A stretch of 64,000 bases of DNA, taken from positions 1,054,001 to 1,118,000 of the forward strand of contig JACKMK010000001.1 of assembly GCA_024235395.1 (NCBI GenBank), given 5' to 3'. The stretch is from Chromatiaceae bacterium. Its GTDB lineage: Bacteria > Pseudomonadota > Gammaproteobacteria > Chromatiales > Chromatiaceae. The notes below the pieces were generated by a model. That model saw only the letters and a list, made by a program, of their open reading frames with translations, searched no databases and had not been told where the DNA came from. Below are positions 8,799 to 17,079 of this stretch, piece by piece (the stretch's first letter is position 1; each line of letters begins with the position of its first letter). Made by a program: the position numbers and the translations under genes.

Positions 8799-9227
8799 AT
8801 GAGCAAGCAGGACCCGAGCGAATTATCACCCAAACAGGCACACCAGATGTTGCAGGACGATCCGCGCGCCTTGCTGGTCGATATACGCTCGACCATGGAG
8901 TTCCTGTTCGTCGGGCACCCGACGGGCGCTGTCCATGTCGCGTGGATCGACGAACCGGACTGGGAGATCAATCCGCACTTCGTGGCGGAGATCCGGAAAT
9001 TGCTGCTTGGCGGCGCCGTATGCGACGCCCAGGAAGGATGCGCGCCGGTGATTCTCATCTGCCGCAGCGGCAAACGGTCGGCGGAGGCCGGTCGCGCCCT
9101 CATCGAGGCCGGATTGAAGAACGTATTTCACATCGACGAGGGTTTCGAGGGCGACCTGGACGACCATCACCAACGTGGCAATGTCGGCGGCTGGCGCTTC
9201 CACGGCCTGCCCTGGGAGCAATGCTGA
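8799..9227 (+). CDS. Rhodanese-like domain protein
   Basis: A 142-residue single-domain cytoplasmic rhodanese. It has ALLVDIRSTMEF at the N-terminus (the DxR motif) and the active-site loop CRSGKRS carrying the catalytic cysteine, followed by AGRALIEAGLKNVFHIDEGFEGD, as in many bacterial rhodaneses. It probably moves sulfane sulfur. The sulfur-oxidising context makes a role in cytoplasmic sulfur trafficking possible but unproven. The start follows GAGGGAA. TATAAA at 8764 may be a -10 box, though I see no good -35. A charged insertion (DLDDHHQRGNVGGW) near the end is also seen in related rhodaneses. Confidence 0.88.
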   Translation: MSKQDPSELSPKQAHQMLQDDPRALLVDIRSTMEFLFVGHPTGAVHVAWIDEPDWEINPHFVAEIRKLLLGGAVCDAQEGCAPVILICRSGKRSAEAGRALIEAGLKNVFHIDEGFEGDLDDHHQRGNVGGWRFHGLPWEQC

Positions 9228-9275
9228 CCAACCAGGTCCGGCGTGTTAGGCTTGTTCCGGAAGCCCCCTGTTGTC

Positions 9276-9782
9276 ATGTTACGCATGCCCGCTGCCGTCA
9301 CCCTGTGTTCCCCGACCTTGCGCAGACCCCTCGCCCGCCTGCTTGCCGGCTACGGGTTACACATCGAACTCGTGGACGACTGCACCGTGATCCCGGGCTC
9401 TTACTGGGGCGAAAGCGAGGCGGGCCTGATCGGCGACCGGCTTTACGTGCGCTCGGACACGCCACTGCATTCGATCCTGCACGAGGCCTGTCATTTCATC
9501 TGCATGGATGACCAGCGACGTGCACAGTTGCACACCGATGCGGGCGGTACCGTTGGCGAAGAGAACGCGGTCTGTTACCTGCAGGGATTGCTCGCCGATC
9601 AGCTGCCTGGCTACGACCGCAGTCGCCTGTTCGCCGACATGGATGCCTGGGGCTACAGCTTTCGCCTGGGCTCAGCCAGGGCATGGTTCGAGCGGGACGC
9701 CGATGACGCGCGCTGCTGGCTGCTGGACCATGGCATCATCGACAACACGCAACGCCCGACCGGCGTACTGCGCAGACAGTGA
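9276..9782 (+). CDS. Small HExxH-motif protein of unknown function
   Basis: A protein of about 168 residues with no signal peptide. The central segment LHSILHEACHFICMDD holds an HExxH zinc-protease signature (H69-E70-x-x-H73). About 25 residues later comes GEENAVCYLQG, whose glutamates could supply the third zinc ligand as in gluzincins. I do not recognise a named family. It could be a minimal metallopeptidase or a metal-binding protein. It sits 48 bases after the rhodanese gene and 19 bases before galU, so the three are probably co-transcribed. The start is uncertain: GTG 9243 and ATG 9285 are alternatives and none has a clear ribosome-binding site. Confidence 0.65.
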   Translation: MLRMPAAVTLCSPTLRRPLARLLAGYGLHIELVDDCTVIPGSYWGESEAGLIGDRLYVRSDTPLHSILHEACHFICMDDQRRAQLHTDAGGTVGEENAVCYLQGLLADQLPGYDRSRLFADMDAWGYSFRLGSARAWFERDADDARCWLLDHGIIDNTQRPTGVLRRQ

Positions 9783-9801
9783 ATCACGACGGACCTGAAC
9801 A

Positions 9802-10632
9802 ATGATCGAAAAATGCCTGTTTCCCGCGGCCGGCTACGGCACGCGATTCCTGCCCGCAACCAAAGCCATGCCCAAAGAGATGCTGCCGATCGTCAGCAAG
9901 CCGTTGATTCAATATGGCGTCGAAGAGGCGATGGAAGCCGGGATGAACAACATCGGAATGGTCACCGGGCGCGGCAAACGCGCGCTGGAAGACCACTTCG
10001 ATGTCAGCTACGAACTCGAACACCAGATCAGCGGTACCTCGAAAGAGAAATACCTTGCCGATATCCGCCGCATCATCAACGAGTGCACCTTCTCGTATAC
10101 GCGGCAGACCGAGATGAAAGGCCTGGGCCACGCGATCCTGACCGGCGAAACCCTGATCGGACGCGAGCCTTTCGGCGTGATCCTCGCTGATGACCTGTGC
10201 GTCGGCGAAGACATCGGCGTACTGGCGCAGATGGCTGCGATCTATGCAAAGTATCGCTGCAGCATCGTCGCGATCGAGGAAGTGCCGCGCGACGAGGTCC
10301 ACAAGTACGGGGTGATCGCCGGCTCTCCACTGGAGGATGGCGTGTTCGTGGTATCGAACATGGTCGAGAAACCGTCGCCGGAGGAGGCACCATCGAACCT
10401 TGCGATCATCGGCCGGTACATCCTGACACCCGACATCTTCGACGTCATCCGCGCCACCCCGCCGGGGCGCAACGGCGAGATCCAGATTACCGACGCGCTG
10501 CAGACCCAGGCGGTCAAGAACATGGTCCTCGCCTATCGGTTCAAGGGCCAACGCTTCGACTGCGGCAGTGTCGAGGGTTTCGTCAGTGCGACGAATTTCT
10601 TCTACGAGCAGTGGAAGGCCGAGCAGGACTGA
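9802..10632 (+). CDS. galU: UTP-glucose-1-phosphate uridylyltransferase GalU
   Basis: A 276-residue enzyme making UDP-glucose from UTP and glucose-1-phosphate in the cytoplasm, for LPS core, exopolysaccharide and glucosylated solutes. The nucleotidyl-transferase motif FPAAGYGTRFLPATKAMPKE is at the N-terminus. Further on come KPLIQYGVEEA, RQTEMKGLGHAI, and GRYILTPDIF near the C-terminus. Length and motifs are normal for GalU. It converges on pabB with only 16 bases between the stop codons, too little for separate terminators. The nearby GT81 synthase uses a nucleotide-sugar donor, so the two may be metabolically linked. Confidence 0.95.
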   Translation: MIEKCLFPAAGYGTRFLPATKAMPKEMLPIVSKPLIQYGVEEAMEAGMNNIGMVTGRGKRALEDHFDVSYELEHQISGTSKEKYLADIRRIINECTFSYTRQTEMKGLGHAILTGETLIGREPFGVILADDLCVGEDIGVLAQMAAIYAKYRCSIVAIEEVPRDEVHKYGVIAGSPLEDGVFVVSNMVEKPSPEEAPSNLAIIGRYILTPDIFDVIRATPPGRNGEIQITDALQTQAVKNMVLAYRFKGQRFDCGSVEGFVSATNFFYEQWKAEQD

Positions 10633-10648
10633 CAACCCCGCCACCGGG

Positions 10649-12019
10649 TCATCTGCGGTCGACCAGCTGCAGGAAGGCCGCAGCCTTGTCGAGCGACTCC
10701 TGGTACTCGTCGTCGCATACCGAATCGGCGACGATTCCACCGCCTGCCCAGTAGAACAGGTCCCCGTCGCGCAACAACGCGGTTCGAATCGCGATACTGC
10801 TGTCGAGCCGACCGTCGAAACCGAGGCGTAGGATGCTGCCGCAGTACGCCTCGCGCCGTTCCGGTTCCAGTTCATCGATGATCTGCATCGCACGGCGTTT
10901 GGGCGCACCGGTGACCGAGCCGCCGGGGAAACACGCGGAGACCAGGTCCAATGCATCGTGTCCCGGCGCCAACCGTCCTTGTACCGTGCTTACCAGGTGG
11001 TGCACCGTGGCGAACGACTCGACCTGAAACAGCGCCGGCACCTCGATCGAGCCGGGCGTGCAGACCTTGCCGAGATCGTTACGCAACAGGTCGACGATCA
11101 TCAGGTTCTCGGCGCGGTCCTTGACGCTGTCGAGCAGCTGCGCGCGCAGACGCACGTCGTCCGCCGCCGTGGCGCCACGCGGCCTGGTCCCCTTGATCGG
11201 CCGGGTGGTGACCCGGTCGTTGTGCAGACCCAGGAACTGCTCCGGCGAGGAGCTCAGCAGCTGACCGAACGGCAACTCCAGCAGCGCACCGTACGGTGCG
11301 GGATTCTGTTCGCGCATGTACTGGTACAAGGACCAGGCGTCGTTGTCCGTGCGTGCACGAAAACGCTGCGCGAAATTGACCTGGTAACAGTCGCCATCGT
11401 GGATATAGCGCTGAATGCGCGCGAACCGATCACCATAGGCCGCCCGGTGCATGCCGGCATCCACCAGTTCGCCGCGCACCGCACCCACCCGAGGCGCCGC
11501 AGACCGGACCGCGAGCAGGCGGCGCAACGCCGACTGCCAGCCATGCTGTTGGCGCGGATCCCTGCCTTGACGGACGAACCAGCTGCGCTGGCGGGCGTGG
11601 TCAACGACCACCGCCCAGTCGTACAGACCGACCGCCATCGTCGGCCAACCGGGCATCCCCTCACGCGGTGGCAGGCCCGTCCAGGAACGCGCGAGATCGT
11701 AGCCGAGAAAGCCGATCGCACCGCCGCAGAACGGCAGGTCGCCGACCGCCTCGCTGCGTGGACCGAGGAGCGAACGCAGCAGCGCCAGTGGATCGTCGTG
11801 CACCCGAGACAGCGACCCGTCCGCGCTTGCGATCAGCGTCTCACCATCGTGCACGACCAGCGTCTGATAGGGGTCGGCGGCGATGACGTCGAAACGTCCA
11901 CCGCCCGACGCGGGGTAGCCACTGTCCAGCCAGACCGGCCAGGGTAGCTCGCGCAGTTCGGCGTACAAAGCCCGGCTGTCGCGCCAGTAGGGCAGGCGTT
12001 CGATGTGTGGTGTATTCAA
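10649..12019 (-). CDS. pabB: Aminodeoxychorismate synthase component I PabB
   Basis: The chorismate-binding subunit that aminates chorismate on the way to p-aminobenzoate and folate. The N-terminal domain contains FCGGAIGFLGYDLARS; the chorismate-binding domain shows CYQVNFAQRF, TRPIKGTRPRG, DRAENLMIVDLLRNDLG and GGSVTGAPKRRAMQIIDELE. The PIKGT motif with lysine is typical of PabB rather than TrpE. The first ATG in frame (12136) adds a non-conserved, Arg-rich leader; a TTG at 12019 starting MNTPHIERLPYW is more plausible and gives about 456 residues. There is no PabA or PabC next to it. Confidence 0.9.
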   Translation of the reverse strand: MNTPHIERLPYWRDSRALYAELRELPWPVWLDSGYPASGGGRFDVIAADPYQTLVVHDGETLIASADGSLSRVHDDPLALLRSLLGPRSEAVGDLPFCGGAIGFLGYDLARSWTGLPPREGMPGWPTMAVGLYDWAVVVDHARQRSWFVRQGRDPRQQHGWQSALRRLLAVRSAAPRVGAVRGELVDAGMHRAAYGDRFARIQRYIHDGDCYQVNFAQRFRARTDNDAWSLYQYMREQNPAPYGALLELPFGQLLSSSPEQFLGLHNDRVTTRPIKGTRPRGATAADDVRLRAQLLDSVKDRAENLMIVDLLRNDLGKVCTPGSIEVPALFQVESFATVHHLVSTVQGRLAPGHDALDLVSACFPGGSVTGAPKRRAMQIIDELEPERREAYCGSILRLGFDGRLDSSIAIRTALLRDGDLFYWAGGGIVADSVCDDEYQESLDKAAAFLQLVDRR

Positions 12020-12078
12020 TCGTCGACCGGGGCGCGAGACGCTCGCCGCGCTGCCACGCAACGTCGTCGACCGGAAAC

Positions 12079-12114
12079 ACAGACAGCACCGGGCGAATCC
12101 CCGGTGCCGTCTGT
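12079..12114 (-). terminator. Long hairpin, probable terminator of the OmpA-like gene
   Basis: Inverted repeat with arms ACAGAC-A-GCACCGGG and CCCGGTGC-C-GTCTGT around a 6-base loop: a 15-bp stem with one mismatch. It lies 67 bases past the stop of the minus-strand OmpA-like gene. On that strand it is followed only by GTTTCC, so the U-tract is weak. Confidence 0.5.
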
Positions 12115-12180
12115 CAGGCGGGGCGGTGCGGCGCAAAAGGCCGCATCACGCACCCGCGGGGGGGACCGTGGTAGGGTCGA

Positions 12181-12798
12181 TCAGAACAGATCGATGACCA
12201 CTTCGACGCGACGGTTCGGCGCGAGGCAGGACAATGCAGCCGAGCCACGCATACCTTCGCAGGCGGCCAGCGGCTCCGACTCACCCTTGCCCGACACCTC
12301 GATCGCCTGCGGCGACACGCCGGCACGTTCGACCAGATAGTCGTTGACGGAGCCCGCGCGACGCAGCGACAGGTCGAGGTTGTATTCCTCGGTTCCGACT
12401 CGGTCCGCATGACCGGTCAGACGCACCGCCTTGATCGAACCCTGCGACTTCGCCTGGCTGACCAGGCTGTCGAGGGCCGCAGTCGCCTGGCTGTCCAGGT
12501 CGGCACGGTCGAACGCAAAGTTCACCGTGGCCTCGGCCGAGGTCATGGCCACCGGCTCAGGCGCGACCGGAGCCGCTTCGACCACCGGCATCGGAGCCGG
12601 CGGCGGCTCCGCGACTTTGCCGTCGCAGCCTACGATCGCCATGTCCGCATTCCAGAAATTGGTGTGCAGACACTCACCGCTGCCACTGCGCCACACGTCA
12701 GCGGCCTTGTCGTCCCAATAACCTTCGGCGGCCTGTATCTGCGAAGCGCCAACCAAAGCCGCCAACACGACAGCAACTTGAAGAATCCGGGTTTTCAT
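12181..12798 (-). CDS. OmpA-family peptidoglycan-binding outer-membrane protein
   Basis: A 205-residue exported protein. The signal peptide MKTRILQVAVVLAALVGASQIQA is followed by a short region with WRSGSGECLHTNFW, a Pro/Ala/Val linker, and a C-terminal OmpA domain (FAFDRADLDSQATAALD, LTGHADRVGTEEYN, LSLRRAGSVNDYLV, NRRVEVVIDL) that binds diaminopimelate in peptidoglycan. There is no full N-terminal eight-strand barrel, so it is a short OmpA-like or Pal-like anchor without an obvious lipobox. The ATG at 12798 follows AGGAGG; an ATG 15 bases earlier is not needed. The two cysteines in the N-terminal part could form a disulfide, and two more flank the ACEGMRG loop. Confidence 0.9.
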   Translation of the reverse strand: MKTRILQVAVVLAALVGASQIQAAEGYWDDKAADVWRSGSGECLHTNFWNADMAIVGCDGKVAEPPPAPMPVVEAAPVAPEPVAMTSAEATVNFAFDRADLDSQATAALDSLVSQAKSQGSIKAVRLTGHADRVGTEEYNLDLSLRRAGSVNDYLVERAGVSPQAIEVSGKGESEPLAACEGMRGSAALSCLAPNRRVEVVIDLF

Positions 12799-13182
12799 TA
12801 TCGACCTCCTCACAGATCGTCAGAGCCCATGAACTAGGGGGTTTCCCGCAGTTGATTAAGTATAGCCCCCAACGCATCCAGCACCATTAAGGGAATGCAA
12901 AGGCGTTTCGAGATAAAAATCACACTTGTGGGGAAAAACGTCTTAGATGTTAGACGAATGGTGCGCATGCTACAGCTATTCTGGTAGGCCGCGCCACAAA
13001 AGATTGATTTCGTCGATGATGTTCCATCTTGGTGCAATCCCGCCGTACGCCTGCACCAATCACGCCACCCGGCCATCCCGAGAGGCCCGACGAACGCCGG
13101 CCCGGCAGATCCGGGCGCCCGAAGCGGTGCTGGCGCGGTAATTGCTCCCCCAGTTGAATCCGGACTTGGCGTCGCAGGAGCC
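12799..13182. other. Divergent intergenic region
   Basis: 384 bases between the OmpA-like gene and the GH13 gene. It holds an AT-rich core (12840-12960), a TATACT -10-like box read toward ompA (near 12858), and an imperfect dyad CGTCT-N8-AGACG at 12939-12956 that could be an operator. Reading frames here have no recognisable product. Confidence 0.5.
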
Positions 13183-14955
13183 ATGACCATTCAATCGGCA
13201 CCCTCCACCGCAGGCACTGTGCCGCCCCTGTCGGAGCTACCGCCGGCGGCGCGCATCGAGGCCCGTCTCGCGTACCTGTATGGCGCAGACCGGGCTGCTG
13301 AGATCGCGCGCCGCATCACGCGCCTGATCAAGACCCACCGGCAGTTGCGTACCCGCGTGGTCCAGGGCGCCTACTGGTCGCACGCCGACACGGTATTGAT
13401 CAGCTATGGCGATACGATCCAGTCGTCCACGCATCCGCCATTGCAGACACTGCACCGCTTTCTCGTCGAACACCTGCACGACGCGTTCAGCATGTTGCAC
13501 ATCCTGCCGTTCTTTCCGTGGAGTTCGGACGACGGTTTTGCGGTCACCGACTTCCGCGCGGTGAAACCCGACCTGGGTGGTTGGCAGGATATCCGCCGTA
13601 TCGCCGAGGACTTCGACCTGGTCGTCGACCTGGTGTTGAACCATTGTTCGCGTGAGAACCTCTGGTTCGTCGATTTCATCTTCGGCGATGCGCCGGCGTG
13701 CAACTACTTCATCGAGATGCCGCCAACGACCAATGTATCGATGGTAACGCGCCCGCGCACCACACCGCTGCTCAGCGGCGTGCGGACACCGCAGGGACTG
13801 CGTCATGTCTGGACCACCTTCAGCAACGACCAGATCGACCTGAACTACGCGAACCCGGACGTCCTGGTCGAGTTCATCGACATCATGCTGTATTACATCC
13901 GCCGCGGTGCGCGGATGTTGCGGCTCGACGCTGTCGCGTATCTGTGGAAGGAACTGGGTACCCGCTGCATCCACCTGCCGCAGACCCACCAGGTCGTGAA
14001 ACTGCTGCGCGACGTATTGGACCTGGTCGAGCCGGGCGCACTGATCATGACCGAGACGAACGTCCCGCATGCAGAGAACATCGCCTATTTCGGCACGGGC
14101 GACGAGGCGCACGTCATCTACCAGTTCAGCCTGCCGCCTCTGCTGCTACACGCCCTGCACAGCGGCAGCAGTCGCTACCTGAATGCCTGGGCCACCGACC
14201 TGGAGAGCAACCCTCCTCCGCCCAACTGCACCTATCTGAACTTTACCGCGTCGCACGACGGCGTCGGTCTGCGTCCGCTCGAAGGCCTGATCCCACCGGA
14301 TGAAATCAATAACCTGCTCGACGCAATGCGCGAGCGCGGCGGCTACATCTCGACCAAGTCGAACGTCGACGGCAGCGAAAGCCCGTACGAGTTGAACATC
14401 AGCTATTTCGACGCATTCAGGGACCCGCTCGCCGATCAGACCCGGCAGATCGCAAGTTTCATGGTCTCTCAGTTGATCACGCTCGCGTTCCGTGGCATCC
14501 CCGCCGTGTATTTCCATTGCCTGACGGCAACGCCGAATGACTATCTGGGCGTCGAACGCACCGGCATGACCCGCTCGATCAACCGTCGCAAATGGGACGA
14601 CGCCGAGCTTCGCTACCTGGTCTGCGATCCTGCGAGCACGACCGGCACGGTGTTTCCGCTCTACCAACGTGCACTCGTGATCCGTCGCCAGCAGGCTGCA
14701 TTCCATCCCGACGCGGCGCAGACGATTCTCGAACTCGGTGATTCGGTGTTCGGCTTCGAGCGCGTCGCATTGGATGCTAGCCAGCACATTCTGGTAGTCG
14801 CCAACCTTACCGCGCAGCCGGTCATGATCGATCGCGAGCGGCTGCCAGGCGACCTGGCGCAGCGTATCGACCTGCTCGGGACAGATTCGACCGTCATCCA
14901 GGATGACCAGTTGCAGATACCGGGCCATGCGGTGCTCTGGTTGGCCGCCTCCTGA
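13183..14955 (+). CDS. GH13_18 glycoside phosphorylase, probable glucosylglycerate phosphorylase
   Basis: A 590-residue sucrose-phosphorylase-family enzyme (GH13 subfamily 18). Visible catalytic segments are RLDAVAYLWKE (nucleophile Asp), ALIMTETNVPH (acid/base Glu) and TASHDGVGLRP (transition-state Asp). The N-terminal helix-rich extension before the barrel is typical of the glucosylglycerate/sucrose-6-phosphate phosphorylase branch rather than of short sucrose phosphorylases. The next two genes make glucosylglycerate, so reversible phosphorolysis of glucosylglycerate to glucose-1-phosphate and glycerate is the likely role. The substrate assignment rests on this context. The start ATG follows GCAGGAG; the next gene is 15 bases downstream. 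Confidence 0.82.
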   Translation: MTIQSAPSTAGTVPPLSELPPAARIEARLAYLYGADRAAEIARRITRLIKTHRQLRTRVVQGAYWSHADTVLISYGDTIQSSTHPPLQTLHRFLVEHLHDAFSMLHILPFFPWSSDDGFAVTDFRAVKPDLGGWQDIRRIAEDFDLVVDLVLNHCSRENLWFVDFIFGDAPACNYFIEMPPTTNVSMVTRPRTTPLLSGVRTPQGLRHVWTTFSNDQIDLNYANPDVLVEFIDIMLYYIRRGARMLRLDAVAYLWKELGTRCIHLPQTHQVVKLLRDVLDLVEPGALIMTETNVPHAENIAYFGTGDEAHVIYQFSLPPLLLHALHSGSSRYLNAWATDLESNPPPPNCTYLNFTASHDGVGLRPLEGLIPPDEINNLLDAMRERGGYISTKSNVDGSESPYELNISYFDAFRDPLADQTRQIASFMVSQLITLAFRGIPAVYFHCLTATPNDYLGVERTGMTRSINRRKWDDAELRYLVCDPASTTGTVFPLYQRALVIRRQQAAFHPDAAQTILELGDSVFGFERVALDASQHILVVANLTAQPVMIDRERLPGDLAQRIDLLGTDSTVIQDDQLQIPGHAVLWLAAS

Positions 14956-14970
14956 GACTCGCGGTCGGCC

Positions 14971-15837
14971 ATGCCAGCGACGAATACGGCGACGCGCACA
15001 CCTCCGGCGATCGTGTTCAGCGATCTGGACGGCTGTCTGCTCGATCACGATAGCTATCGATTCGATGCGGCCCGCCCTGCCCTGGCGGCAATCCGTCGGC
15101 GTGGAGTCCCGTTGATTCTGACGACCAGCAAGACGCTGGCGGAAACGATCGCGATCAGCCGCGCACTCGCGATCGAGCAGCCGCTGATCGTCGAAAACGG
15201 TTGTGCGCTGTGCCTACCTCGCAAACCTGCATACCCGTTCAGTCTACCCGCACACGAAGTGGTCGATGGATATGCCGTGGTGTATCTCGCGCCACGGTAC
15301 GACCAGATCCGCGCGTTCATCGACAGCGAACGCACGTTGCATGGCTGGAAACTGCGAGGCTTCGGCGACATGCACTCTGATGAGGTCGCCCGGCTCACCG
15401 GGTTGCCGCCTGACGATGCGGCGAAGGCCCGACAGCGGCTGTGCAGCGAACCCTTCGTCTGGCAGGACGACCCAGAACGCCTGGACGCATTGCGCGAAGC
15501 CGCCGCGCACCACGGCCTGCGGGTCGTTCAGGGCGGACGCTTCTGGCATCTGCTCGGCAACACCGACAAGGCGATTGCGGTCCGCCGGCTTTGCGAACTG
15601 TTCGACGCGGCCGGATGGACGACCGCGTGGCGAATCGCCGTCGGCGACAGCGAGAACGACCGACGCATGCTCGAACAGGCCGATGTCGCGGTGATCGTGC
15701 AACGGAGCGACGGGTCGCATCTGGATGCACATGGCCGCCAGCTGACGGTGCGTTCCGAGTTGCCTGGCCCACCTGGCTGGAACGCCGCACTGCTGGCATT
15801 GATGACACTACCGGACACGGGCAGCCAGCCCGCTTGA
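14971..15837 (+). CDS. HAD phosphatase, mannosyl/glucosyl-3-phosphoglycerate phosphatase
   Basis: A 288-residue HAD-superfamily enzyme of the MpgP/YedP type. It has FSDLDGCLLDHDSY (motif I, nucleophile Asp), ILTTSKTLAE (motif II), VENGCAL, and GDSENDRRMLEQAD (motif IV). The VENG and SKT segments are diagnostic of mannosyl-3-phosphoglycerate phosphatases, which also act on glucosyl-3-phosphoglycerate. It removes phosphate from the product of the downstream GT81 synthase to give the compatible solute glucosylglycerate. It lies between the phosphorylase (15 bases) and the synthase (13 bases), a tight operon. Which sugar is used is inferred from the neighbours. Confidence 0.85.
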   Translation: MPATNTATRTPPAIVFSDLDGCLLDHDSYRFDAARPALAAIRRRGVPLILTTSKTLAETIAISRALAIEQPLIVENGCALCLPRKPAYPFSLPAHEVVDGYAVVYLAPRYDQIRAFIDSERTLHGWKLRGFGDMHSDEVARLTGLPPDDAAKARQRLCSEPFVWQDDPERLDALREAAAHHGLRVVQGGRFWHLLGNTDKAIAVRRLCELFDAAGWTTAWRIAVGDSENDRRMLEQADVAVIVQRSDGSHLDAHGRQLTVRSELPGPPGWNAALLALMTLPDTGSQPA

Positions 15838-15850
15838 GGAGGAGCGCTCG

Positions 15851-17056
15851 ATGGATTTCTTCCAGAACGGCACCATCACGACCCTGCACCGCCTGTGCGA
15901 TCGCCCGATCGAACAGATGGAGGCCGAACTGCACAGCTTCGCTGCCGACCGACCGATGGCGTTGATACTGCCCAGCCTGTATTCCGAGTTGCTCGGTCCG
16001 GCGCTACCTCGCATCGTCGAACAGCTCCGCCACGCGACCTACATCAGCGACGTGATCGTCGGGCTCGATCAGGCCGACGACAAGCAATTCGCACACGCAA
16101 GGGAATTCTTCGCAAAACTGCCGCAGACCGTCCACATCCTGTGGAATGACGGCCCCTGGCTGCGAGAGATCGACAGCCAGCTGCAGGCTCAACACCTCAG
16201 CCCGACGCAGCCTGGGAAGGGCCGCAACGCCTGGTACTGCATGGGTTATGCGTTGGCACTCGAAAGCTGTTCGGCAATTGCGCTGCACGACTGCGACATC
16301 CTGACTTACGACCGCGGCCTCCCTGCACGCCTGTTCTACCCGATCGCCAACCCCGCGTTCAGTTTTGCGTTCTGCAAGGGGTTCTATTCGCGCATCGATG
16401 GCGACCGGCTCAGCGGCCGGGTGACGCGTCTGTTCGTCACGCCGTTGATTCGCGCACTGCGCAAGGTGGTCGGGCAGATGGAATACCTGGAATTCATGGA
16501 CAGCTTCCGTTATCCCTTGTCCGGCGAGTTCTCGCTGAGCCGTGAATTCGTGCGTACCCTGCGCATCCCGGCCGACTGGGGACTCGAGGTCGGCGTGCTA
16601 TCCGAGGTGTATCGCACCTTGTCACGCAACAGTGTCTGCCAGGTCGATATCGCCGATCAGTACGATCACAAGCACCAGGCCTTGTCCGAAGACGATGCCA
16701 CCGCCGGCCTGGCCCGAATGAGCATCGAGATCGCCAAGTCGTTCTACCGAAAGCTCGCCACCGAGGGCATCACGCTGTCCACAGAGGCCTTCCGTTCGAT
16801 CAAGGCCGCGTACTACCGTATCGCTCTGGATGCGACCGAGCAGTATTTTTACGATGCGAAGATCAACGGCCTGCGTTACGACCGGCATAACGAAGAACGC
16901 AGCGTGGAGGTGTTTGCCCAGAGCATCATCGCGGCCGGCGAGACCTTTCTCAGCAACCCGATGGAATCGCCGTTCATTCCGAACTGGAACCGGGTGCACG
17001 ACGCCTTCCCGGATATCTCGCGGCAGTTGCTGAGCGCCGTGCGCGGCGACGCCTGA
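15851..17056 (+). CDS. gpgS: GT81 glucosyl-3-phosphoglycerate synthase
   Basis: A 401-residue GT-A-fold transferase expected to join a nucleotide-glucose and 3-phosphoglycerate. It shows the nucleotide-binding N-terminal strand (ALILPSLYSEL), the PGKGRNAWYCMGYAL segment seen in GpgS, and the metal-binding acidic motif HDCDILTYDR. The C-terminal helical region with WGLEVGVLSEVYR and a conserved YDHKHQ loop fits bacterial GpgS. The start follows GAGGAGGAGCGC. It is the last gene of the phosphorylase-phosphatase-synthase operon, converging on the Lon-like gene with 23 bases between the stops. Confidence 0.85.
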   Translation: MDFFQNGTITTLHRLCDRPIEQMEAELHSFAADRPMALILPSLYSELLGPALPRIVEQLRHATYISDVIVGLDQADDKQFAHAREFFAKLPQTVHILWNDGPWLREIDSQLQAQHLSPTQPGKGRNAWYCMGYALALESCSAIALHDCDILTYDRGLPARLFYPIANPAFSFAFCKGFYSRIDGDRLSGRVTRLFVTPLIRALRKVVGQMEYLEFMDSFRYPLSGEFSLSREFVRTLRIPADWGLEVGVLSEVYRTLSRNSVCQVDIADQYDHKHQALSEDDATAGLARMSIEIAKSFYRKLATEGITLSTEAFRSIKAAYYRIALDATEQYFYDAKINGLRYDRHNEERSVEVFAQSIIAAGETFLSNPMESPFIPNWNRVHDAFPDISRQLLSAVRGDA

Positions 17057-17079
17057 ACGCCTCGCCGGCGGCACACCGG

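Noticed and set aside
12834..13190. Minus-strand frame upstream of the OmpA-like gene
   Set aside because: Low-complexity Pro/Ala translation, no RBS, and it covers an AT-rich control region.
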